Positions 1-11,915 of a stretch of DNA of 64,000 nt are shown here, in pieces. Under the pieces are notes generated by a model. That model did not search any database. It was given only the letters and a program-made list of their open reading frames with translations, and was not told the DNA's origin. Source of the stretch: Membranipora membranacea (Eukaryota > Bryozoa > Gymnolaemata > Cheilostomatida > Membraniporidae); the NCBI GenBank assembly GCA_914767715.1, contig OU612066.1, positions 15,195,001 through 15,259,000 of the forward strand. The letters are read 5' to 3'. The stretch's first letter is position 1, and the number at the start of each line of letters is the position of its first letter. A program made the position numbers and the translations under genes.

Positions 1-1051
1 TTGAGGAATCTACCACAAGGTTCTTATTCAATACAGGAGTAAGTACCCTTTACTTAAAAAAAGCTTATTCAAATGTTCAGACACCCCCAAACTAGTGTAA
101 CTATCTAGCTAAAGTTTACTCATCACACACCGTTCTATTTCTGGTAGCCTGGAATAGCAGTTATCATGTCTTGGATTAAGGTGTGACAACTCATCAGCAA
201 TGAAGCTATTTTCAAAATATTTCATTTACCAGTTTTATAAAAATGCTTTGTTAAGTTTGATGATGGGCACACAGGGCTTCCAACTCTTCTCTTTTAAGAA
301 TCTTGCTCTGCTCTTTTTCCAATTCTACTTTCTAATCTTCTGCTTTTTTCAAAAAGTTTGGTAATCTACTCTTTTTTAAGTTTGAACTCACACCATACCT
401 ATTTTGATAATTTTTTCTGAATTTTATGATTTTATTCTTTGGTATAATATGACTATATGGCTTTATAGACTCTCAGCGCACAAATAATTGCATGGGAAAG
501 TGCTCTGGCGCTCATCCTGCACCTCCGAGCCATCTATATCCCCGACAAAAACTACATTTTTCTACAAAAATAGTTAGCAGCCCTGGTGGGCTGTAGTTAT
601 GGTAGGTCTTAATAAAAATATAATAGTTCAATAAAGGAGGTTAGGTAGGTGTTGCCAAGAATACAAAGTCTTCAGAATAGTTTTTAAATTGGCTATCTAT
701 GTTTCATTTTTAGTTCAAAGCTGCCAAATGCTTTCTATCGCTTTGCCTACATGACAGTCTTGATCAGTATCTCAGACAAATACAGAGGCAGCTTTTAGCC
801 TCCCATCGACTGCTCAAGTACTGCAGTGCAGTGAATTACTTCAGATCAGGATCGAGAGTCTGTATCAGTCGTATCTCTACTCTGGACTTTTTGTTACGGT
901 TCTAGAGGAAATAATCAGAGCGGAGAAATGTGATGAGAAGATTCTTGAAAGGCTGGTCAAGTTTTATGAGCTTGTCAAGTCTAACACTGACAATCTCATG
1001 TGTGAAATCTCCGCTGCTTTGAATTACGTAAAACCTCTGTTACATTCTTAG
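1..1051 (+). pseudogene. 3' end of an Ariadne-like RBR ligase paralogue, last exon frameshifted
   Basis: Two exons match the end of the complete RBR gene at 23913-29746. Bases 1-38 end at a GTAAGT donor and read ...TTRFLFNTG, aligning with ARQLLNNTT at the end of that gene's penultimate exon. The last exon starts after TTTTTAG at 714 and opens with FKAA, as the intact gene opens with FKSA. It then reads LDQYLRQIQRQLLASHRLL and on to LLR near 899. Frame is lost there: the first frame stops at TAG 903-905, while homology continues in another frame from VLEEIIRAEK to [13 protein letters not shown] and a TAG at 1049-1051. That second part is nearly identical at its end to the intact gene. Either this copy is a pseudogene or there is a one-base error in the sequence. 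The RING and IBR region would lie left of the window, so catalytic state cannot be judged. Confidence 0.8.
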
Positions 1052-4000
1052 GAAATGCAATCCTTTTTTAAGTTCATCTTTCGGTTTGATAGTGTATTGT
1101 TTTCTTTGTCTTTCCTAATTTTTTAAGTTGTTCGTTCTGTCACTGCATTCATAAAGATGATTGTAGATTGACAATAAAAGTATATATATATATAACATCA
1201 GACCAAAATAAACATATTGATTCTTGACTTTGGCCAAACATTTCACAAAGTCTTGTGGGTAGCCAATAAGTTGGTTCTGATTTTCCACCCTACATACATT
1301 CAACATATGTTTTAAATCCGTGAAAAAATGTAAAGAATAATTTCTTTCTGTAATGATTATTAATCTACAATGTATATACAAAACATGATTTATATAGAGA
1401 CCAAATTTTCAATTCAAAATTACTAAGTCAATTTTTCATTTTTGTTTACCCTCTTCAAAAACTCTTAACAAAAAGCCGTTTTCACCTTTTTTTCTATCAA
1501 CTCTGATTTTGAAGATAAAATAAACTGAAATAAACAAAAAAAAACCCTAATTGATCTGTAGACATCTACGCATGGATAGTGAATAAGAAAGCTCTGTATG
1601 ACTAGTAATATTTCTGAGCCAAGGTAAAGAGCAGGAGGGAGAATATAAAAAAGTTACAGGCAACATACTGCTGATTTAGAGATTCACGAAAAGGTGTTTT
1701 ATCTCTTGGTGTTTCTACACTGATGCTGGTAAAGCAAATAGAAACAATAGTAAAGATCTCTTTAGTTCACAGGAGTAAGAACACGTGGAATTTTGATATA
1801 TTCGGGTTAGCATCAATGCTTTTTGTTGTGAAGTCAAGTAAGTATACATGAATTTTAGCGATACCCATGTATAAACTGTATATAGAATTCAAAGGTTTAC
1901 AATTCAATTCTACCTGAGTCGTGACGCATTTTACTTTCAGTTTTTTTGCAAGAATTTACAACATATAGGACATAGCTACTGAACAGGCATTTTCATGGGG
2001 TGTTACTGCATAATCCATACTGAAGTGACCAGAGATTATTTATTACCCAATTCTTCTTAATTCAGACAACTGTCATTATGCAAACTCACAGTGGTATCTT
2101 CTCGCAACTTTTAATTTTTCTCACCCATAAAGTAGAAATGACAAGTGCAGGGTCACCACAGTCCACATATCATTTTAAAGCGCTCAAAAGGTTATACAAA
2201 CTCTCAGAATGCTCACAAATTTTCTGAAATCTTAAGAATTTTTTGAAGTTGCCCCTCAGCCATAGACTCCAAGTTTCTGCAGTAGAGGCAGTAAGCTTAG
2301 AAATGATATCCGCTCTCAAGTGATCTAGCATTGTAAGATATTTATGGCTGAATGCTCTTTTTTTCCTTGCACATCCTCCTGCCCATTATCTCCTCTGCTC
2401 TTCTGCTTTCCCTTTTTGCATGGGTAAAATACCCTGGGATGATTATCTAACAGTGTTTGTTGCACATTTACTTCACATTAAATTTTGCTTCACCCTGAAT
2501 ATCTTTAATCCTGGATTGCAGTTGATAATAAAAACGTCTTGTACAGTAGGCTTAATGACAGGTTTGCCTGTGAACGAAGACATGTCAAAATAATGTTAAG
2601 TTGTCTGGAAACCATCACCCCTCTTTCACTAAAACTAGCCAACAGGAAAACCACAAATGACCAAAAATTGGCACAGCATTGAGGTTTACAATATAGCTGC
2701 ACAGAAAACAACTACCATATATACTGCCTGCTAAACAGGAAACAACAGGTTAAGATTTAAGAAGTTGTTGGTATTAAAGGGATTTGATTTAGCACAGAAA
2801 TAAATTAGGCAGCCCTACTAAACTGTTTATTGTTTATCAGACTGTACTGTTGATTTACTTTATCAACTTAACCGTTGATTGTCGTTGATTGTCGCATCAG
2901 ATTGGCACTGTTTTAAACACCTTTGTTAATGTGAAACAGTACCTGGGAGGGCTGCTCAAAGTTTCTACAGCCAAAAGCTTATGCTTAGGCTATGTATATT
3001 GTTGCTTTCAAATCAATACATGAATAAGAGATTATCTCAGGCCCACAAGCCCTAACAAAGACCTGACATACATTATCTCTCTTTCCAAATGTTTAATATC
3101 CTCACCTTCCATTGTGTTCTAAAAAGTGTGAGGTATGACAACAGATGGTTTGAGCTGGTATGTAATTAATTGTTGACAACGCTTAAAAGAAAGAAGTCAA
3201 GCTGGAATAATCGCACAGCTTAGGGAAAGACTGCCATGTCACATTACACCAATCACAAATAGCAAAGCTTTCAGTAATCATGAAAAAAGTGTTCGCCAAA
3301 TGCAGCAAAAAATTACCTAAACAAAAACCCCGATTGCGTAACAGGATATCATTATGTCAGCGGAGGGTGCAGTTTACATAATCTCAAGTGGAAAAACAGG
3401 CTGGGATTAATTTGGAAAGACATAATCTTATGTGCTCTCTTTTGTTTCCATCTTTTTATCCAATAGGATGACAATAAAAAATTCCCGTCTGTCCTTTGGT
3501 TTCCAAATCCTGGCAAAAAGTGCAGATTTAAAATGATCGAAAAGTTTCATGCGTCAATGAGAATCGAGGAGCCATTGCTACCTAGGCCAAGGGTTTAATT
3601 TGGGATTTCCTCTTACCACAATCCCTAAACAAAGGCCTGGCAGGAATATTCAGTGACAGATAATCAAGTTGATAATGGCGTAGCTGATTGTTTTTAAACA
3701 ATCCCGTCCAGCATGGCTCCCTTGATTCTAACCAAGAAAAATCCATCAATTATAACAAAATATCATTACTAACTGAAAATAAAATTTCATATATCCAGAA
3801 TCTACTTCACAATGGAGCAGTGTCCAGCTGTATACTTTGGCTTCATCAGAAAAGAAATATAATTGTTTATGCGATAACCCCAACCTTCGATGCATTTATC
3901 TTTCTCGGGTAATCTCATTTTTATTTACAAAACAACAAGTTATAAAATTACACGACATGCTTTGTTACAATATTCTTCAACTCTGCTTTGATTTAAATAA

Positions 4001-4194
4001 TATCCGTTTTGGTCAAACAAAGCATACTCAAACTAAAATCTCTACATCCCAAACCAAATTTCCAAATTTGGAACAAAGCTTACCTGGAGGAAATTCATTA
4101 AATTTTAATTACCCTTTATTCCGAAGTGTTCACCTAACTCTTGCGTCGAAATAACATTCAAGAAAGTAATGCGGTGAAGATCACACCATCTACC
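1052..4194. other. AT-rich intergenic stretch, no gene recognised
   Basis: I see no convincing exon here. Scattered short open frames have no splice context and no recognisable product. A segment around 1108-1190 is an inverted relative of a piece of the third intron of the RBR gene (about 25070-25155), so it is a short dispersed repeat. A TA run lies at about 1181-1195. Confidence 0.5.
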
Positions 4195-6940
4195 ATGTTA
4201 TCCAAGCAGGAACATCTTTTCATTTTAGCAGGTGAGCTTGATAAAACCTTGTAGTTTGGCAATATTGTTCAACAGTGATGATTCACAATGAACCCCTCAT
4301 ACATTTATACTGTACAGCCCTACGCAAGTTAAGATTTTGCTTCATATATATTGGAAAATGTGATATCTTATTGTAGTTGGTATCAAAGAAGTCTGAGCCC
4401 CCCAGACTCTCACCCCCATCCGACTCCCCCTCCCCCGGGTAGTGTCAAAGTAGCTTATATTCACTGCGTTCCATGTAAATTTTTAGCTGAATTCTCACAT
4501 ATTTGCTCTCTTTCGAAATATGCATCCATTTCTATTTGAACCTTTAAAAACATCTGCTGACATCGGGACTTGATCTGACCTCCCGATCTGCAGCCTATGA
4601 TGATAACTGCTCGGCCACGCCTGCTCGCTGGAGAGGGAGGGACTCATCTTCATGGATAATAATATACTACAAATATGCTTTGGTGGATATCATTGGAACA
4701 CAGTGATAGTACTTTTCTACACCAGATCTTTGTCCCATTATCAGGGGCAGTTGGTAGTATTAGCTTCCAAAATGATAATCGTGATCCTACACTGGGGTGG
4801 GGGCATTATAGCACCATTCCTATAGATATGTCATTTTTCAGTTTTAGTGAGTCAATACCATGCTGAAAATTGCTCAACACTCAGAATCTCAGCCAAAAGA
4901 TCCTATAACAAATTGGAAATCAGAGGAACCGATTATTTTCTGGTAGTCGATCCAACTTCTAAAGAAATTGTCACCCAGAAATATCGTGATGAAGGTAAGT
5001 TTTGTGTCTTACTAAAGCGGACATTACCAGCCACAGAATCACCAACTACCAAAAGACCAAAGCAATATATAGGCGTGTAGTGTTCAATAGTAATGCAATA
5101 TTTTTACACTGACAAAAGGTTTAGTCTCTGGGTATACATTGGCCTTTATAAGCAATGAATCTTCTTTCCCATAGGTGTAAAACCATCTACAACCTTCAAC
5201 GCAAGTCAAACCCAAAAAATTTGGTGCTCAAAGCACTTTTTGTTTAAAATAATCAATTGGTTGCTGCCATCGATTAATATGTGCACTCCCTTTGATTATA
5301 GCCACTTATGATCAGTTTGTGAAGTTCGATTTTTATGAACTGGACGGAGTTGATGATAGGAGAAGATTCATAATCATACACGTTTATAATGTGAAGCTGG
5401 ATCACAAAATTAATCTATTCGTTACCTACTCTGAAGGACAATTGACAGCAGATCCAATCGGAAACAGACTGACAGCAACGGTATTGTGTAATTATGACAT
5501 GAGTCATTCATTATATAGCATTGTTTTTTGCATTGGCACTGGTTGTTTGTGTTAACGAAACCTTGGTTATTATTGAAAAAAACAAAAAACCAATAACTGT
5601 GTGTGGCTTTTTATATCAGCCTAGGCATGAAGTGGTGGGTTTTTGGACTTTATGCTTAACTAGAAGCAAATCTTGAGCCATTGATATGAATTAATGGATT
5701 AGTGGTAAAATACACAGTATGGCTTCTTGTGGAGAAATTACATCAGCAGTATATAACCTTATGTGAGTAATTGGATCTAGCTAAAACTCTGGTAGCTTTA
5801 GCGTTATGCATTGACTGACGTCTCAGGAACGACCTGTGAAGACTCAGGCAAGCTACTTGACAAATGTTTACAGGGGTCAGCTGTAGCATTACTTAAAGGG
5901 CAACCAAGGTTTCAAACAACTTTTCATTGATGGTCATTGATTAATAGCAGATTGCACCTTCTGCATGGGGAAAAAGACAAAATATAATTCGGATGATTAT
6001 TCATCCAGAATTCTTGTGAAACATTTCTTCAATCAGGTACTCAAACTCAGCTAAAAGAGAATACCACATAGCAGTTTCCTGTTCCTGTTATTATTTTGCC
6101 TGTGCTCTATAATTATTACAGCAAAGTCTTGGAACGTCCCCTAAACTGAAGTGTTACCCAGCTTAGAGTCAGCAACTACTTTGAGTTTTGCATCGCGTAA
6201 TGCACAAAGCTGATGCTGCCCAGCACATTATTTGCTACCCATTAATGCATTGCTGCGAAACCTTGGTTGCCCTTTAACTTTTGGACCCATCAAAGATAAG
6301 ACATCGCTTCCAGCAACCATATATAAAATTGCCATATGCTTGTTCAGGGTCACATACGTTCCTCTAGTCCATGAATATATATCAATGTATTTAGCTGCAT
6401 ATATACTGCCCGTGCACAAGGTGTTATGTGTATAAAAAGTTATGTTTATTTCAGCCCAGTTTAGAGCATGCAGCCCAAAATGTTTCCATGTGCGACAACA
6501 ATGTGTTCGAGTTTATTGGTGAAATATGGAGATTCAAACTTATGAAACATAGTAGTAAGTGCTTCATTAGAATGTGCAGGTTTAGTTGTTTAATGAAGCC
6601 GCAAGTGTTAGTTTGTTAGAGTATCTATGAGTATTATGATTGTTTCTGGGGATCTAATGACTGTTAAAGTGTTGGCACAGCCTCATGTTTTTTATTGGTA
6701 ATACGATTAGACAGCTCTCAGCACCAAGCACACAATCAACACTGAACTTTGGTTGAAGTAAACTCAGTCATTTTAATAATACTAATTTGTTAACATGCCA
6801 AGTCATTAACCGAACGTCATGCTCTTTTTGCAGGAGGCCGAGAGGAAAGTGTAGTCTGTGCTGTTAATAGTAGAAGAACACCAAAAATAAGGCTAACTGA
6901 TATCAAATCCTGTTCTCCACAGGCGGAATATAGACTTTAG
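4195..6940 (+). CDS. secreted small protein, candidate beta-trefoil (FGF-like) factor
   Basis: Five exons: 4195-4231, 4842-4994, 5302-5480, 6455-6554, 6834-6940. They total 576 nt (191 residues plus stop), and all junction phases agree (1,1,0,1). The first two exons join into a signal peptide, MLSKQEHLFILAVLVSQYHA, which supports the chosen start; no single exon shows it alone. The mature part has an N-C-S glycosylation site just after it. It then carries strand-like segments typical of beta-trefoils: KLEIRGTDYFLVVDP (residues ~42-56), a paired hydrophobic block FIIIHVYNV, NLFVTYSEGQLTA, a Cys followed by VFEF, and a basic C-terminal stretch CAVNSRRTPKI. This order recalls FGFs (YFL-I-P-G-V; YLAM-G-L; EC-F-E; VALN-G-P), and the length fits a short FGF. 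The FGF link is inference from pattern memory; IL-1-type or unrelated secreted folds remain possible. Its third intron holds a TTAA-flanked MITE. The gene lies 1.6 kb upstream of a receptor-like gene on the same strand. Confidence 0.65.
4556..4626 (-). repeat. tRNA-derived SINE fragment
   Basis: Read on the minus strand this has a tRNA-like A box (GTGGCCGAGCAGTTA) and a degenerate B box (GGTCAGATCAAGTCCCG) about 40 bases later. No acceptor stem closes, so it is not a working tRNA gene. It lies in intron 1 of the secreted-factor gene. Confidence 0.45.
5893..6277. mobile_element. TTAA-flanked MITE (Kolobok/piggyBac-like ends)
   Basis: The element spans 5897-6273 (377 bp). It has near-perfect terminal inverted repeats, AGGGCAACCAAGGTTTC at the left and GAAACCTTGGTTGCCCT at the right. 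It is flanked by TTAA on both sides (5893-5896 and 6274-6277). TTAA target duplication is typical of piggyBac and Kolobok superfamilies; ends beginning AGGG fit Kolobok better than piggyBac's usual CCC. It encodes no transposase, so it is non-autonomous. It sits inside intron 3 of the secreted-factor gene. The GAAACCTTGGTT core recurs near 5560 and 41267, suggesting fragments of the same family. Confidence 0.7.
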
Positions 6941-8566
6941 ACAATACAGATTGGTTGATTGAACCTCTCAGACTCTATTATATATTTTTTTATGTGATCA
7001 TTTAGTTGGTGATCCAATAGGAACACTGTATATTAGCAACTTTCTAGCATAGTAACAAATTGTGGTTTCTTAATCAACTTTTCCAAAAAAATAAGAAATT
7101 AATCATGGTAGAAAAGAGATTAAGTTATCCATGCAATATAAAAGCAGACATTCATATTAATTCACATTTGGCGTTTTGGCAAAGGCTGAAGTTGAGGTCT
7201 GTAGTCTTGTTAAAGCTAGATCATTTTAACGCAGAGTGAAGAAATTAACAACCTTTACAAGGATATGGCGCACTATACGTATAAGGTAAGAACACTGATA
7301 GCTCTCAATTAGTTTATAAATCAATGCTCACAATTTTACTTGCATTTCACACCAGTGGTAATACGGAATTGTAAACCTTGGTATGATATTGCCGACTCTT
7401 GCAGTTTCTCTCTGCTAAAGCGACAAAGCAGTGTTTTGGTACATTTTTTTATGGGGTGTTCCTAAGGCAGACGACTTCCTCTTCGGAACAGTTCCCTGTT
7501 CCGACACCGATCCTCCCTTATCTCAGATTAATCAGCTCACCCCAATGGGGTTGGGTCAGGAGTTTTCCCTTATTATAGGGGGCGCTGAACAGATGAGACC
7601 ATAAATTGGCACTTTTTTATATAAGCTATCATTGGAGCAGATCACACTTTTTGTTCTGGCAGCCAGGGAAATTAAGATAAAAACAAAATGAGTGTAATTT
7701 CATAGGCGGATTATGCTGACTCACTTAATGAGACAAAAATTGACTGCGAACATAATTTGATATTTATTATATTATATAATATAATAAATATATCATTAAA
7801 ATAAGGAGAATAATAATATTCCAGCTTTGAATTTTGAATATTATATAAATCCAACCTGAAAATAATGATTGCAGAAAAATACAGAATAACATATATATAT
7901 TTTATGTTATTGTAATACAAAACAATTCTATATTTAATACAATAACTTAATATATATATGGAATTTTTTTGCAAAACAAATCTAGCTGTATATTTTATGA
8001 CACCTTCCTTCCTGACAGTGAGTTTCATTGTGATTGATCAGGTTTTTATAATTTAATGTATTATTATTTAATTTAAATTGTACTAAAAATTAAGATTTTC
8101 CGATACTTTTTTATTTCAGCATATAGGTTAGATTTTTGGATTACCGAATAAAAATATCAATTGTAGTTAGCAGAAACTGAGGAGTTTTTACAGCAAAAGG
8201 TCTCATCTGCTTCCTCTATGGCTTATATAAAACTTTGCAAAAGTATGGTGTCATCCGTAAATAATCAAGGGAGATGACTCCAAAAAAACACAACCCCATT
8301 ATGCAATTATTTAAGGTTGCTATAGGGTTTGTACTAATTCAATTGATTTTATCATTATTAGGTTTAAATGTTAACTATTATTAAACTAAATATGTATTCA
8401 AACTTAATGATTGCAACTCTCAGTGTTTTGCCGCTTTTAAATTTGACTCAAATATTTAGAATAAAATCTAATTTCATTTGAAGCCACTCTTCACTCTTGA
8501 TGTTGAAATCTTCAACATTATTTGTGGAATAAGAATTATCACTGTCTTAATTCTGCTTTACAGTTG
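6941..8566. other. intergenic stretch, AT-rich
   Basis: No gene was recognised. It contains a perfect 30-bp AT palindrome at 7761-7790 and a short hairpin CGGAACAG-TTCC-CTGTTCCG near 7484-7503. The right end, next to 8567, is the presumed 5' flank of the receptor-like gene. A possible splice acceptor (TTTACAG) just before 8564 suggests an untranslated first exon further upstream. Confidence 0.5.
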
Positions 8567-11500
8567 ATGATTTGGCTTTGCGTTGAAGTTACTCTCATTG
8601 CTGCAGAGGTCAAAGCTGACTCGATAGCTTACAGGTAAGATATTGTAAAAGATTCATAGAACATCTGATTGGATCTATAGTCATCTTTGGATGTTCGATT
8701 TCGCTCTGGTTTCAAGAATGTTACCATTTTTGAGACCAACTAATGGTTTGAATCATCTGTCCTCTGAGGAGTATGTCTAACACCCCTACCTTCCTACACA
8801 CAGATCATAACGATTTATAGCCGGGTAGCTTTTATTGTCATATTAATGCAAAAATAAAACTTTATGGAATGATATCTTTCTCGTTTCCCAGGTTTACTCT
8901 GAATATGACAGAACAGAACTTTAACCAAACTATAAATCAAGGAACAGTTCTTCCCAATAGCATCGAATCAAGTTTAGATTTGTATCCGACGGTTTTCTAT
9001 TCAACGGACCATGGTATATACCATTGGGACAGTTCACAGGGAAGGGAATCTTCAACCGAAATCATACAACGCAATGATGATGGTGACATCATGAGCTTTC
9101 TGCAAATCAGCAGCAAAAGGTTTCTTGTGAGTTTCAGGAACTCGTTGAAGGTGTATCAGCTTACTGACTATGTTATGAACAACAACACAAAACAGGATAA
9201 ATTGGTGTGCAGAGAACGTGGTTGCTGTCACCAATTTAGTGTTCATTGCAGGCAGGACGAAACTCTGGATCTCGGACCCATTGCTGTAGATCACCGTTCC
9301 GCATCAGGAGTTGTCTATTATATAAATCACTCAACTCTCTATAGGGTGGATCTCTCTATAGACTCGGCTGCCACAACATTTGACTTCAACAGCATTGGTG
9401 GAAGCGCCACAGCGATGACATTTAATAAGGACTACTCAATGGTGACTATTTTTTCCCATACAGGTGCCATAATAACCGCAAACCACTTCAACTTAGGGTC
9501 ACAGAATTCGAGTATCATGCAATTCCACGAATATAACAATGCTGTTGGCAAAGCAATTCTAATACGAGAAAGTCTACTTCTCTGTCAATCACTTAAAGAT
9601 TTGCTGTTAATTGACATTAATACAGGCCTCTCTAGCTTTGTTTTTGAAAGAACCACCTACTTACCACCATACAACACCACCGACAGTGGCTATGACCAAA
9701 TCAAAGTGACGGCCATAGCAGACATGAAAAACCAGAAATCCCTACTAGCCTTCGACTTGAACTCAAAAGTGATAAAGCTAGAGTACACTGGTAAGTTGAA
9801 TATGTCTTAGTTTGACTAAATAAAAAACAACGCGATAACGCTCACACAAAAATATCTGACATTGCATTCCAATTTTGAATTATAGCATGCAATATTTTAA
9901 CTTTGATAACATTCCATGTAAAGATGGCAAATTTGCATTTAAACCTTTTTTATAGTTGAATATATCCCTGATAATGCCAGCGCAGAGAGTGAAGTTCCAG
10001 CTGGCTCAGACAAAAAATCAACAGAATATTATGGTAATGATTTTATGCTTGGATGGTTCAGATTTAAATTTCCATTTATTTTAAGAATATTGGTACATAT
10101 TGAATGCGATGATCTCTTACCCACTCTTCGCATTATTAAATATTGTCGAAGTTACAGCTGTTGTCTTCTCTTGTGTAACAAAAACCTTTCTCTGGTTTTG
10201 GATACCTTGTCCTAGCCAAATGTTGGCTCAAATTGCCATCACACTGGCTAGCCTTATTATTCTCTCCTAACATTATGTTGTTTGTCTCAGAAATACACAT
10301 TACCATAGTCCATAGTATTTTTGTTACAGCATTAGTCGGCTGCATTGTAGTTTTGGTGATGTTAGTAGTTGGAATAGCTTTGGCTGGTCTGCTATACAAG
10401 ATGAGAAAAAGAAGAAGCAGACAAGTTGCCCTGAAACCTCCTGATCAGAGAAGACAAAGAACGCGTACCGTCTCAGACCATGTTTCAGGAGGTTAGTAGA
10501 CAAAGCTGCTGTGTAGATCATAATGAAGTTGAAAAAACACATGTGCATTTTTCCAAGCCATGAGGCAACCCAACAGCTGTGATCAGCAACCGAAAAGGTT
10601 TCAGGAGGAGAAAGTTATGCCCTGACAATAAAATTATAATTTTTTGCATGTATGGCCTTTGATGCATATAAACTCTTTTTTGATTTTTACTTTCACAGGT
10701 ATTGAACTGAACACACTTGATCAGACGGTTGTAGAACAAGGGATTGATCAAGAAGATGAGGAGCCGTCAGATGAGGGACAAGTTAAGAAGAAAAAACCCC
10801 TTCCACCTCTGCCAATTCAATATAAACAACCTCCAGTGCACACGCGACCTAACGATGCCGATGTGTCTGATGAGCCATTCTATGAAGAGGAACTTGAACT
10901 TGTAAATAGACCTACCAATGTCCAGAGGCCCCCGTACGTACCACCTAGGATATCACCCCTATCTAGAACGCCCCTGCCTGTAGTTAGTGCATCAAGTTCC
11001 GATAAGGTATCTGGTACTCATACTGATGACTTTCACACTGAAGAATCATTGTATGCTGACAACCTTTGTGTTACTCCTGATAATGATGAACAGTATGTTG
11101 ATTACGATTACGATTATGCTGTTGAACCAAATAGGCTGCCTAACTCTGTTGCCGAACCAAATCAGTATAGACAACCTGAAGTGCACGCACGACCTAATGA
11201 TGCTTATGTGACCGATGAGCCGTACTATGAAGAGGTACTTGAACATGTAAATAGAACTGTCAATGTCCAGAGGCCCCCGTATGTTCCACCTAGGATTTCA
11301 CCCCGGCCTACTATGCCCCTGCCTCTAGATGGTGCATCGAGTTCTGATGAGGTTTCTGATTCAAACTTTTCTGGTACTCATACTGATGGCATTCACACTG
11401 AGGAATCACCGTACTGTGACAATCCTTGTGTTACTCCTGATAATTATGAACAGTATGTTGATTACGATTACGCTGTTGAACCAAATAGGCTGCCTAACTC

Positions 11501-11915
11501 TGTGGCCGAACCAAATCATTATAAACGACTTGTAGTACACACGCGACCTAACAATGCTGATGTGTCCGATGAGCCATTCTATGAAGAGGTACTTGAACAT
11601 GTGAATAGGCCTGTCAATGTTCCAAGGCCCCCATACATACCACCTAGCATATCACCACTGCCTAGTACGCCTCTGCCTGAAATTGAATTGAGTTCCGATG
11701 AGGTTTTTGATACTCATTCTGATGACCTACACACTGAAGAATCGCCATACTCTGACAGTCCTTGTGTTTCTCATGATAATGATGCAGAGTATGTTGATTG
11801 CGCTTATGCTGTTGAACCAAGTACGCTGTCTAACTCTGTGGCTGAACCATCAACACTTAACTGGTGTTCGTTTAAAAGTGTGCTATCTGACATTTTAGAA
11901 GGATTATCAGCGTAA
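8567..11915 (+). CDS. single-pass receptor-like protein with repeated SH2/SH3-type docking modules in its tail
   Basis: Five exons: 8567-8634, 8892-9790, 9956-10033, 10291-10491, 10699-11915. They sum to 2,463 nt (820 residues), and all junctions are in phase. The start gives a short hydrophobic leader (MIWLCVEVTLIAAEVKA). The ectodomain (~20-350) has several N-glycosylation sites and a run of beta-rich segments that could be a propeller, but I recognise no family. One transmembrane helix lies at ~358-384 (IFVTALVGCIVVLVMLVVG...), followed by KMRKRRSR as a stop-transfer signal. The 436-residue tail has KKKKPLPPLP and then three modules of 115-118 residues (starting at 10818, 11163 and 11517). 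Each carries EPFYEE or EPYYEEV (like the Src-family pYEEI preference), a PPYVPPR or related PxxPxR-type motif (an SH3 class II pattern in modules 1 and 2) and an acidic YVDYDYAV cluster. A role as a tyrosine-phosphorylated scaffold receptor is inferred from these motifs. Confidence 0.85.
10818..11860 (+). repeat. three tandem in-frame modules encoding the receptor tail
   Basis: Units start at 10818 (QYKQPPVHTRPND), 11163 (QYRQPEVHARPND) and 11517 (HYKRLVVHTRPNN), spaced 345 and 354 bp. Each unit keeps the YEE, proline-rich, HTEES and YVDYDYAVEPN/YAVEPS elements in the same order. Differences between units are scattered substitutions and small in-frame indels, consistent with old duplications kept under protein-level constraint. 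Confidence 0.85.

Noticed and set aside
7711-8028. 105-residue minus-strand open frame
   Set aside because: Its composition (Ile/Tyr/Asn) simply reflects AT-rich DNA, and there is no splice or homology support.
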